NCBI RefSeq assembly: GCF_021155775.2
Contig: NC_060235.2
Span: forward strand, 6,568,693 to 6,632,692
Length of the DNA stretch: 64,000 nt
Reading direction: 5' to 3'
Source of the DNA: Neodiprion pinetum
Lineage: Eukaryota; Arthropoda; Insecta; Hymenoptera; Diprionidae
The notes under the pieces are model-generated. The model worked only from the letters and a program-made list of their open reading frames with translations, had not been told where the DNA came from and ran no database searches. The position numbers and the translations under genes are program-made. This document shows positions 56,695 to 62,527 of the stretch, in pieces (position 1 is the stretch's first letter; each line of letters begins with the position of its first letter).

Positions 56695-57820
56695 CATATA
56701 TATATACATATACGAGTATACACGACGCTGTGGGCGCAGCAGCGGCATAATAACCAGCGTTTCGTGCTGTACCGATTGCATAATGTGTAATTGTCGTTTC
56801 AAACGAAGGTGCAGGAACAGTCCAGCGTATAACACCGCGGATATATTGTTGTGCGTGTTTGGCTAATTGCGTAACAGGAGGACCGAACGAATGGCGTTTT
56901 GAATTAAAGCCGGCTTGAGTTACGGTTTAAATAAACGATGACAAATAGAGGAAACGACGAGACAGGGGAGAAAAAAATTTTTTTTTAGGAAAATTTAATG
57001 TAATCCGTTCTTTATTTTCCAACGTTATTTTATCGCAGAATGGTATTGAAGTAGATATTTCAAGAGGGTGTAATAAAAACCTGAAAAGCGAAACTACGAG
57101 CTCGATCAATTTTTATACATCTACCTACATTTGGGTGAAATTCTTGTATTTACATACGTATTACACGCCTCGGTTGAATTATCATTGAAAACACGTTGCC
57201 TCTGCCCAACCAGCTGATTAAACACCGTGTAACAATACGCGCAACGCAACGTGCGCAATATTGTAAAGCAATTCGGTCTGGTAAATCTTTGTATGACGTT
57301 AAAATTCTCTCAAACGATAGTAATAATAAAACACGTCCAGTACAGTAATAGAGATAAGAATCGATTATCTCTGTATATTTTAAACATCAGGGAACGACGT
57401 TGAGGATTTTTTTTTTAAGCCGCCTCTGTTAACGAGTCGTGTGACGGGAATTAATGATGAATATGCGGGGAAGGCGCGCGTAGAAACGAAGTGCAGCATA
57501 ACTAAATACTTATATATATATATATATATAACTGCTGCTGTCTGCCGCAGCGTACGATCAGGTGGCTGCATATACGGCCCGAATGCAACGTATTCACTGT
57601 CATCGATATAGCGTCGTATGGGAGTTTATGGGGGGACGTATCCGAGAAGCGATGTGCGGTAATAATTCAATCCCGTCGTCGTTTTATCGAGTATCGATGT
57701 TGAGAACCGTACGGACGTGAGAAATAAAGATTTCTGTATGTCATAACTCACCTTTTCCTTGGCTCTGCCAGCGTGTTTTTGCACTGTTTTCGCGATCAAC
57801 GCACCCTTACTTTCTGCCAT
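18652..57820 (-). CDS. Amph: Amphiphysin (N-BAR and SH3 protein), complete gene, 9 coding exons
   Basis: Coding exons: 57820-57752, 23807-23672, 22089-21899, 21719-21447, 21321-21203, 21020-20977, 20697-20521, 19256-19078 and 18732-18652. They sum to 1269 nt (422 residues plus TGA) with matching phases and GT/AG ends throughout. Residues 1-23 form the amphipathic helix 0; about 24-240 are the BAR domain (NLGKVDRTADDIFDEHL, WQDFTHKLADQVLVPLNTYQ, LVDYDGQRHSF, ELHDELPALYDSR); 245-345 are a variable linker with a NANS triplet repeat and proline-rich PPESPPIKP; 359-422 are SH3 (ATYKYTREDVDELSF, GWLMG, FPANF). N-BAR dimers bend membranes; fly Amph organises muscle T-tubules and related membranes. 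No clathrin or AP2 motif is seen, as in other insects. The linker is short, so longer splice forms with extra exons are possible. Confidence 0.93.
19078..19256 (-). CDS. Amph: Amph coding exon 8: start of SH3 domain
   Basis: Acceptor ATTTTAG, donor CAG/GTTTGT. It encodes VEYQNGTNLS, then VLYRVKATYKYTREDVDELS and FDVGEIIRVIEYEDPEEQ. The usual ALYDY motif reads ATYKY here, and the acidic RT-loop residues (EDVDEL) are kept. Confidence 0.93.
19257..20520 (-). other. Amph intron 7
   Basis: This 1264-bp intron splits the linker from the SH3 domain in phase 1. It contains a CT-rich microsatellite at about 19331-19366. I looked for a symmetrical extra exon and saw none that was convincing. Confidence 0.8.
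20521..20697 (-). CDS. Amph: Amph coding exon 7: linker with NANS repeat
   Basis: Acceptor TTTTACAG, donor ATTG/GTGAGC. It encodes LGETTVAAGDTSPTTQ, three NANS units, and the proline-rich PPESPPIKPVQP, a plausible SH3 ligand, followed by EELYDIPI. The linker is low-complexity and poorly conserved in the family. Confidence 0.88.
20977..21020 (-). CDS. Amph: Amph coding exon 6: 44-nt linker exon
   Basis: This small exon encodes LIINTQPAQNNISA between acceptor GTTTCAG and donor GCAG/GTACGT. Its phases (two in, one out) match both neighbours. It could be skipped only with a frame change, so it is probably constitutive. Confidence 0.85.
21203..21321 (-). CDS. Amph: Amph coding exon 5: end of BAR domain
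   Basis: It encodes VYSELEAIVDKLANESQRGS, the last turns of BAR helix 3, and then the start of the linker (YTLKKNSESQSPKSPNANS). Acceptor TTTCAG; donor CGTC/GTAAGT. Confidence 0.93.
21447..21719 (-). CDS. Amph: Amph coding exon 4: BAR domain core
   Basis: Ninety-one whole codons encode KKIDKRGRKLVDYDGQRHSF, a segment rich in lysine and arginine that faces the membrane, and ELHDELPALYDSR. Acceptor TTTTTTCAG, donor AAG/GTGAGT. Confidence 0.95.
21899..22089 (-). CDS. Amph: Amph coding exon 3: BAR domain
   Basis: It encodes VQAASKTLMDSLNEIYESQW and then WQDFTHKLADQVLVPLNTYQ and SQFPEMR. The WQDFTHKL segment is nearly invariant in insect amphiphysins. Acceptor TTTCAG, donor AGG/GTACAT. Confidence 0.95.
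22090..23671 (-). other. Amph intron 2
   Basis: This is a 1582-bp intron inside the BAR domain (phase 1). Its notable content is a degenerate GATA/GACA repeat at about 22750-22935. No coding exon is seen. Confidence 0.85.
22750..22935 (+). repeat. Degenerate GATA/GACA repeat (Bkm-like)
   Basis: The tract mixes ATAGATAGACAGACA, ACTAGATAGACAAACGGAT and TAGATAGATAGGTAACT units. A 60-65 bp block (CTAGATAGACAAAC, then GAT-TCCTG, then GATAGATAGGTAACT) occurs twice, so a local duplication is layered on the tetranucleotide repeat. Confidence 0.8.
23672..23807 (-). CDS. Amph: Amph coding exon 2: start of BAR domain
   Basis: It encodes FLQNLGKVDRTADDIFDEHL, QNFTRQQNAANRLQKEF and NNYIRCIR. Acceptor CATTGCAG after the very long intron 1; donor AGAG/GTAATT. 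The joint to exon 1 (RAKEK then FLQNLGK) matches the family exactly. Confidence 0.95.
24357..25010 (+). other. Unusually long open frame, antisense in Amph intron 1
   Basis: The frame is open for 217 codons, but its first codon is GTG; the first ATG is at 24480, giving 176 residues (MYSEMASDWESRSPRQVFTP and on). No domain, signal peptide or membrane segment is recognised. The C-terminal part is rich in Lys, Ile and Phe, as expected of translated AT-rich DNA. It could be chance, a lineage-specific gene or a decayed insertion. It lies about 550 bp from Amph exon 2 on the opposite strand. Confidence 0.2.
28018..28048 (+). repeat. (GA)n microsatellite
   Basis: About 14 uninterrupted GA units lie in Amph intron 1. 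Similar tracts lie at 35854-35882 (as CT), 52078-52130 and 55404-55444. Confidence 0.9.
29010..29600 (+). repeat. Five-copy 122-bp tandem array with AAGATGGCGGATCC core
   Basis: Units are spaced 122 bp apart, with cores near 29062, 29184, 29306, 29428 and 29550. Each unit has AACGAATTTGACGTC, AGAATTTCAAAATT, AAGATGGCGGATCCAATA, TGGCGGACT and a TTCGCTTCAAATTTGTCACT block followed by CAGGGGTTTTCGGGGTCG. The first and last units are the most diverged, the usual pattern of an array homogenised from its centre. The overlapping open frames here come from the repeat (122 is not a multiple of 3) and are not genes. Confidence 0.92.
31651..31815 (+). mobile_element. GAAGTTAGTAACG-family repeat copy
   Basis: It reads GACTGAAGTTAATCACTTTG, then ATAACGAAACATTTGGGGGG, then the GAAGTAGTCAAGTTTTCAAG and TTGCCTTATTGCGATTTAAT blocks, in the same order as the copy at 3824. 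It is diverged and non-coding. Confidence 0.6.
32243..33322. mobile_element. TTAA-flanked piggyBac-like non-autonomous element containing an alternating tandem array
   Basis: Both ends abut TTAA (32243-32246 and 33319-33322). The termini read CCCTTTCGGT inward from the left and CCCTTTCAGT inward from the right, the TTAA-plus-CCC pattern of piggyBac-type elements. Between them lie six units with AAGATGGCGG-like cores near 32361, 32494, 32640, 32770, 32916 and 33047. The units alternate between a short form without, and a long form with, a second CCAATATGGCGGACGTAAAA block, so spacing alternates at about 131 and 146 bp. There is no transposase frame. Confidence 0.75.
33830..34215 (+). mobile_element. 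Partial copy of the 9.5-kb fold-back element
   Basis: It shares, in order, a CAACTCCGAAACGGTA-like block, GGTTAATTATTTGTTAAATA, a poly-T tract, GATCAACTAAAACATTGTTT, AAACGGTCTAAAAATTCC and CGGTTTCATTATGAAGTT with the element at 9473-10206. The right arm seems to be missing after about 34215. It is non-coding. Confidence 0.6.
36690..36900. repeat. Cluster of CGATTAATCGAT-like palindromic words
   Basis: About 200 bp is dense in ATCGAT, CGATTAATCGA and GATCGATCAATCG words on both strands, without a fixed period. A shorter match (ATTAATCGATTAATCGATTA) lies at about 34944-34964. It could be a degenerate satellite or a cluster of binding sites (homeodomain or DREF-like words). It is non-coding. 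Confidence 0.6.
36963..37221. mobile_element. 259-bp MITE with CACTGAGAGAAAT termini
   Basis: Terminal inverted repeats of about 30 bp: left CACTGAGAGAAATATTATTG then CAATATTT; right, on the other strand, CACTGAAAGAAATTTTATTG then CAATATTT. The centre has no coding content. The plus-strand open frame starting at 37093 begins inside it and is not believed. Relatives lie at 42552-42990 and 48047-48192, and a decayed one possibly at 36380-36660. Confidence 0.75.
39260..39895 (+). repeat. Degenerate GATTACA-type array with an internal duplication
   Basis: More than 30 words of the type GATTACAAA, GATTGCAAA and ATTACAGAG are spaced 8-20 bp apart over some 630 bp. A longer block (GCAAACGGTAAAAAAGATTA through ACATAGAGATCGCAAAAAGA and GAGAATACA) at about 39510-39657 recurs with about 80% or better similarity at 39737-39885. 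The purine-rich strand is open in several frames, but this is repeat-derived lysine/leucine-rich sequence. Confidence 0.8.
40831..41244. mobile_element. 410-bp fold-back element with GCGCATGCGC in both termini
   Basis: The left end reads TATATATACCGAGACAATCT, then AACTTGAAAATCAACCGCGC and ATGCGCC. The right end, on the other strand, reads TATATATACCGGGAGAATCT, then AACTTGAAAATCAACCGCGC and ATGCGCG. The interior is GC-richer than the surrounding intron and holds long open frames on both strands that are probably accidental. It is flanked by TATA sequence, so the target duplication cannot be fixed. Confidence 0.75.
42552..42990. mobile_element. 440-bp element of the CACTGAGAGAAA family
   Basis: The left end is CAGTGAAAGAAATTTTTAGT followed by TTCGGTTACCGCTCGGTCCT. 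The right end, on the other strand, is CACTGAGAAAAATTTCAT. The internal block CGAAAAATCTAGTTCTAGGT plus AGAAAATGAAAATTAG is shared exactly with 48047-48192. It has no transposase. Confidence 0.65.
43840..44190 (-). other. GC-rich island with a 56-codon open frame
   Basis: This is a distinctly GC-richer block in AT-rich intron. On the minus strand, ATG at 44180 opens a 56-residue frame (MSGLSTSSDVATKEANSGQT, then DCYTCVIPASQSSGLAKDGK, ending KLVYQAT) with stop at 44010. The composition is protein-like, with three cysteines, but I recognise no family. The 5' side is a poly-A tract, not a pyrimidine-rich acceptor, so it does not look like an internal exon. It may be a short gene, a retroposed fragment or simply a regulatory island. 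Confidence 0.3.
45640..46352. mobile_element. Nearly perfect 710-bp palindromic element
   Basis: Two arms of about 335 bp (about 45641-45974 and 46019-46352) are almost exact inverted copies around a spacer of some 45 bp. The outer ends read TTAGACTGGGCCAAAAAAAT on each strand, and the element sits in a TATATA tract, consistent with a TA target duplication of the Tc1/mariner type. The arms differ at only a few positions. There is no open frame; it is a young fold-back MITE. Confidence 0.85.
47255..47575. repeat. Inverted pair of AAGATGGCGG-core units
   Basis: A left unit (GCTGATTACGAATCTGAAAT, then TTCAAGATGGCGGATCAGAT) is followed by a right unit in reverse orientation (GATCCGCCATCTTGAATTTT, then CTGATTCGTAATCAACGACC). 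They are diverged members of the family arrayed at 29 and 32 kb, here head-to-head, not tandem. Confidence 0.75.
48047..48192 (-). mobile_element. Short copy of the CACTGAGAGAAA family
   Basis: On the minus strand it begins CACTGAGAGAAATTTTTAGT and continues with CCGGTTACCGCTCGGTCCTT and the CTACCTAGAACTAGATTTTT block, then ends ACCGAGTG. It matches the left half of the element at 42552. A more diverged relative seems to lie at about 48715-48830. Confidence 0.65.
48521..48680 (+). mobile_element. Diverged GAAGTTAGTAACG-family copy
   Basis: It starts GATGAAGTTAGCAACGTTAT then CGTAACGATGCATG. The downstream blocks are rearranged relative to the copy at 3824 but include a TGAAGTTACGAATTAATTC-like end. 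It is a partial copy. Confidence 0.45.
49670..49945. mobile_element. 276-bp fold-back element with GCGCATGCGC termini
   Basis: Each end, read inward, has CGTCGT, then TTTAACGCGCATGCGC, then TAAAATCC, AGAGCA and GTTTGCCAGGG followed by ACCAACCGTCA. The arms are about 100 bp and the spacer about 80 bp. It has no coding capacity. It lies directly beside the next fold-back element. Confidence 0.75.
49974..50462. mobile_element. 490-bp fold-back element with nested AAGATGGCGG-type palindrome
   Basis: The outer arms share TCCTTAAAA-GG, TGAATTTTGA and CCCCAAATCGGCT-like blocks in inverted order (left about 49974-50040, right about 50392-50462). The right terminus on the minus strand is TTAAGGGTAGTCC, close to the TTAGGGTGGTCC of the element at 5013. 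The centre (about 50094-50228) is a second palindrome built from two inverted GATTACGAATCTGAACTCGG plus TTCAAAATTCAAAATGGCGG units. Confidence 0.7.
52078..52130 (+). repeat. (GA)n-rich microsatellite
   Basis: GAGAGAAAGAGAGA units run for about 50 bp in Amph intron 1. Confidence 0.9.
55224..55287 (+). repeat. Compound (CAAC)n-(CTAC)n tetranucleotide repeat
   Basis: About six AACC units pass directly into about nine CTAC units, ending in CATACG. A (GA)n tract follows at 55404-55444. The surrounding DNA is GC-richer than most of the intron. Confidence 0.9.
55681..56050. mobile_element. GAAGTTAGTAACG-family element with visible inverted ends
   Basis: A first start (GCTGAAGTTAGTAACG) at 55681 is followed by a second, GAAGTTGATAACGTTATCG, at 55754. 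An inverted end (AAACGTTACTAATTTGAACC) lies at about 55964-55983, then the body tail GTTTACTAAATTTCGGGTGA and CCTAAAGTTGCAAAATAACG. This is the clearest evidence that the dispersed family has terminal inverted repeats. Two copies are probably nested here. Confidence 0.55.
56661..56688 (+). repeat. (GT)n microsatellite
   Basis: About 14 GT units are followed by TATACATA repeats, about 1 kb downstream of Amph exon 1 within intron 1. Confidence 0.9.
57752..57820 (-). CDS. Amph: Amph coding exon 1: amphipathic helix 0
   Basis: ATG at 57820 opens 23 codons, MAESKGALIAKTVQKHAGRA then KEK, ending at donor AAAAG/GTGAGT. This short basic N-terminal helix is what makes the domain an N-BAR: it inserts into the membrane and aids curvature. 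The match to the insect amphiphysin N terminus and the phase-0 joint to exon 2 fix the start. Confidence 0.93.
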
Positions 57821-58600
57821 ATTTATAGTTGTGTATTATTATTATTATATATCCCCGGTGAGGAACAGGATACCGATATATGTGTAGACGTATTAATAAT
57901 AAATAAATTTAAAAAAAAAAAAAAATAACAACAACAACAACAATAACAACAACAACCTCCTATAAGGATCACAAACTGAACTCGACTGGTCCTATCCCAC
58001 CAATCCGCGACCCAAGTGCACTGACGGAAGTATCAAGGAATACTGGAAATGAAGGTAGCGCGGGGCGGCCATATTGGTTAGTCACTATTCTTGACGCCAG
58101 GGTGTGCCACCCGCTATTGCTTGACCCTCTCGCTCCCTCTGTGCGTTGAGTCATCTGCGAGGTCAGCCACGCGGGAAATTTGAATCGTGGAGGCAGCGAC
58201 TGGTTTGTAAATTCCTAGCCCTGGGTTATTTTGCATGTTGAGGGGAGAATTTAATAACGGTTAGCTCTGTGCAAATTTTTGTGACTAAGTACTCCGTGGG
58301 TAGGTGGGGATCGATGGGCCGGGAGCCGTAAGAAGCCACGTTAGCGATCCGGTAGCTTCTTTATCGGTGAAAGCCGTTGACACGCAATCCCATAAGCACA
58401 CAAAACCCATTAGGGTAACCTTTCGGTGTTTAACTGTATTCAGTTAACGTTTTTCGTTACGATTTACCGGATCAGGAGCGGGTTTTGGGGGTAATAGCAG
58501 TTTCATGTATTATTAACCGAGTACTAACTGCGCCAGTAAGAGAAGTTCTTCGTTACCAACAACTATTGCGTGCAGACGTTGGAATGACATTGGTAATGAA
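57821..58600 (-). promoter_or_regulatory. Amph 5' leader and promoter region
   Basis: This stretch immediately upstream of the Amph start includes an ATT repeat (57836-57848), a CAA-type repeat (about 57925-57955) and a GC-richer part around 58040-58200 with GCGGGGCGGCCATATTGG, a GC-box-like word beside a YY1-like CCATATT. The transcription start was not identified. A minus-strand frame at 57969-58154 is probably not coding. Confidence 0.5.
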
Positions 58601-60733
58601 CTGTCGACATTTTGAGATTAAAAAATGAGACATTCGGCAGAAAAAATATTCATTTCAGTGATATGTACGCAGAAATTATGCAATAGAAACACGAATGTCA
58701 ATCAAATGTACGCATGTGTATCGTTGATATTCATCTGGATAAATTGAATACTTTATAAGCGATAGTATTAGGTGGCTCTCTCATTGATAAACCTCCCAAC
58801 AATTTGAAAAGAATAGAAACGGAACGATTAGCAGAATTATGAATCCCATTTCTTTAAGTTTCCGAATTAAGTATGAGTTATTCCAATGAGACACTGTTCG
58901 ATTTAATCTGTTTGTTCGTTTCTATTCGATTTTATCTGTTCTTTCCTATCCCGTCATATTCGCGACAATGCCACCTCTAATAGCTTGTTCGTTTCAATTA
59001 TTTGTTTAGAATAAGGGATGGCAATTATCAATCCGATTCAATTCTTTCTATCCGAATTAATTCTTATCAAAGAATACGAAACATCCGTTTGGATGAAGAA
59101 ATCGGAATAGATCGTATTGAAATTCTCAATCCGTTTCAATTCTTTTCCGATTGTTGGGATTGGTGTTTGCCAAGTATTGACGACGATACGTTACCAAATA
59201 CCAATGTTGTGTACCACACAATAGGTATTGATTATGAAAGCATGCAGGCTTCTTTCACCGATAACTTGGTTGATAATACTTGAAACCCCCAGATATGGCA
59301 AACCGTTAAATAACCAAAGGCTAGCACTCCTAATGACTAGTCAAATTACGCACCATCGGTGCCATTCGCATCGCAGGATTATAACGAAAGTAATTTACAC
59401 TGATTGCAGAAAATGTAGGAAACTTATGAAGGCTCGGTGTTATCATTCTTCCTATTAACAATGGACAACCAGACGGCTATGATCGTACACTATTTTATAC
59501 TTTCTCATAGATATTCGTAATCTTTTCGATCTAAATCAAATTCTAAAATTGTCGAACAAAACAAGTTTCGTAAAAATTTTACTCTTATAATAATTCACGG
59601 AGTTTATAAATAGTTTTACTTTTCAACGAAATTTTTAGAATACTACGAGAAAAAAAATTTATTTACTCCGCTATCGGAAATTATAAATAAATTTTACGAA
59701 AGATTGTAGATTTTTATCATTTTTCGTAGAAATTAGTAATTTTCTATGCAAAATACTACGATTTTTAAAGATTTTTCACAATGTTGTACGCTTTTCGAAT
59801 ATTTCCTACAATTTTCATCGAACACCATTTTATTGCCGTTTGGCGTAGAAATTATTTTCCACCACGGTACTACAACGACATGGCGACGTTATGTTATTGT
59901 CATGATCCCTCTTCAGGCTGTCATTTTGATGAATCACGCTCTATCTAAAATGAACCAAATATTTAAAATTGTATGGGCTCAAAGATATAACAGTTTTAAA
60001 ACTGACCAGCCGAATGAAATGAACTGTAACCGAGTTACAATTCATGAAGAACTTAATGCGTGTTTTAAATTTCGTTGAACCGCCAGCAATTCGGTTCTTA
60101 TACGTAAATGTAATTTCTCGTAGATGCAAATGCTTGCGGGATTTCACAAAATGATAGTTCATTCGTATTAACAATTTATTAGGAACAAAATAATCTAGAA
60201 AATGGAATACAAAAACATAAAATGCGCATAATATATGTGATAGGTAATTATTACTTAATTCATAGGGTATACACACATAACGATAAAGTAATAATAGATT
60301 GTATTGTCTAAGGCATATAAACGTACATAGAAATACGTGAAGAAACAGAAAAAAAAAATAAGTTTTTTGCTATCAATTGATTGATAAAAGAAAGATAAAA
60401 AAAAAAAAAAAAAACTACATCAGGTGAAACTTCGGATTAAATACCAGACAGCAAGGATTCATTTGTAAATGGTTTTATTAATAAATTATTTTCTCTTATC
60501 TTGTGATGAGGGTTGTTCAAAATAAACAAACTTGACGACAAAAATTCATTTCAACAACAGAAATAGACAGACAATACACGGATGTAATGTAGGTACTTGG
60601 TTAATCCAAGGTGATGGACAAAATTTATTTCTTAATTAAATGGTCTATCCGAAATCACAATTGACAAAGGTATAACTTGCGTCGCGGAACGCGCGGAAAT
60701 ATCATTATCATTATTACAATTATTGTTGTATTT

Positions 60734-60764
<31 letters not shown>

Positions 60765-61604
60765 TACTATTACTCCTATTCTTATCCTTGATATTGGTAT
60801 TATTATTAGTATTACTATTATTGTTATTATTATTATTATTATTAATATTTATAAATCGATTTTTCCAAACGAATATACATACACACGTATACATATGTAT
60901 ATACGATCAATTCCGCGCGAGCCGCAATTGCAAATTACAGATATTCATATCGTGATTTTCAATTATTTCCTTTGTTTCTCGGTTTTTTTTTTTCGTGTTA
61001 TGAATTTTCCTCTCTTCTCTCTCTCGCTCTTCCTCTCTCTCTCTCCCTCTCTCTCGCACACACACGCGCATTTCTGACATACTTATACACATAATATGTA
61101 TAGTTAATAATCCACTGTAGTAGGTATACCTAATATAAATTTTTTTTTTAATTTTTTTTTTTTTGCAATTTTGGAAAAATTGGATAAGGCCATAATATAA
61201 CCAATCTGGCAGGCAAATTAGCGCCATTTCCCCGAATCATCATCTACGATATACCTATTTTCTCAAACGTTTCCTCCACTTCTTTTTTTATTTCTATATT
61301 AAATTTTGCTTCTCATTTTGTTTTTGTTCTTGTTGAGTTTTATAAAATTTCAATTCTCATTCACTCGCATTTTCACTCTGGACAATTCCGTTCCTTTACA
61401 CTCTGCACTAGCACGTATTTACGAGACATGTGGTCGAGCCAGTCGGTCTACGAATTATGTTACTACAGTCTCGTCGATAGCTGCGTCATGCGTTCATCGT
61501 ACATCCTCACCATCTATGCACTCATCTTACACTCATCAGGCACAAAGCTCTCCTACCTGAAACGTATTAACTCCATGTTAAATAATCGTTTTAATACCTC
61601 ACCG

Positions 61605-61641
<37 letters not shown>

Positions 61642-62411
61642 TTCACCCTGTCCCTTGCTATCTTGTCCTTTTTTTCGTTCTATACTCTAAACGCGCATTT
61701 TCAAGTATGCTGGTATAATATATTCATATGTGTATATCCATACACACTCACACATTCACACACATCCATACACAGATGTATTGCACACTGTACAAATAAG
61801 CACAGATGCAAACATTGGCTGCTTCTTCATCGTAATACGATCGTAATCTAATAATAATGATAATGACAATAATAATAGCAATGAGAATAATAATAATAAT
61901 AATAATAATAGTGATAACAATAATAATGATCATTATTCATTGTATTCACGCCATTATGCCTTGCGAGACGACAAATAAACGCCTGATTATTTTAGAGACA
62001 GAAATGAAAGAAGTGTTCATCGACACATTCACATGATCCCTATCTCGCAACGTATATGCGAACATTCGTTACGTTTTCACGTCTTCAGATATCTTTCCAT
62101 TTGTCCTCATTTTCTGATTTTCTTTCAATCACTATAACTGCGAGCATAAATGTAAATAACATCTTCTATGAGTCGCAAAGTAGGAGGATCAATGTTCTCT
62201 TCAATTGCTTGTTCGATGTAACGGCAAAAGAATCATGATTTTCAAATTGAGATTATGCAAAATAATCTCGATTTGGTAATCTCCTGAACTCGGTGCCATC
62301 TTGACACACGAGCAGAACTATTGAATCATTGTCCGATTCAAACATCTTTCCCTGCCTCTCCCATTTCCACTGCAAGGATCTACCTTGATAGAATGTTAAA
62401 GTCTTGATTGG
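58601..62411. other. Intergenic region upstream of Amph and downstream of the next gene
   Basis: This is AT-rich DNA with TTA repeats (about 60729-60770 and 60805-60848), CT repeats (61016-61056 and 61609-61636), an AAT repeat (61886-61912) and a stretch at 59005-59160 rich in AATCCGATTCAATTCTTT-like words that opens a 93-codon frame by repetition. Part of the right side should be the 3' untranslated region of the gene ending at 62412; a minus-strand AATAAA lies near 61286. No gene is recognised. Confidence 0.5.
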
Positions 62412-62527
62412 TCAATCCTCTGAATCTACAAGCTTATCCAATAACACATGTTCCGGTACTTGACCAGCTATTCTCCTCAAGTCCGCGGAAGACAACGCTT
62501 CCGAAATCCTCCAAAAGGAACTATCGT
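62412..62527 (-). CDS. Terminal coding exon of an unrecognised gene
   Basis: A strong pyrimidine-rich acceptor (CACTTTCTTTCTCTTTAG) precedes two bases that finish a codon, then 37 codons and TGA: DSSFWRISEALSSADLRRIA, then GQVPEHVLLDKLVDSED. The acidic, helical C terminus looks like real protein with insect-like codon use, but I do not recognise the family. Upstream exons should lie to the right, at least partly outside the window. The open frame runs on through the acceptor to 62675, but that part is pyrimidine-tract translation. Confidence 0.6.

Larger units (their letters stand above)
23808..57751 (-). other. Amph intron 1 (about 33.9 kb), repeat-rich
   Basis: The intron runs from the donor after residue 23 (AAAAG/GTGAGT) to acceptor CATTGCAG. 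It is AT-rich and holds most of the mobile elements and tandem arrays of the window (separate entries). Moderately GC-rich islands at about 24.3-24.6, 29.9-30.3, 37.2-37.55, 38.58-38.96, 43.84-44.19, 46.5-46.75, 51.9-52.3 and 55.1-55.6 kb stand out and are candidate enhancers, alternative promoters or non-coding exons. I found no recognisable protein domain in it. Confidence 0.85.

Noticed and set aside
59002..59283. 93-codon plus-strand frame
   Set aside because: It is built from repeated AATCCGATTCAATT-like words and shows no domain. A GGGATGGCAA word at its start recalls hAT ends, but I found no matching right end.
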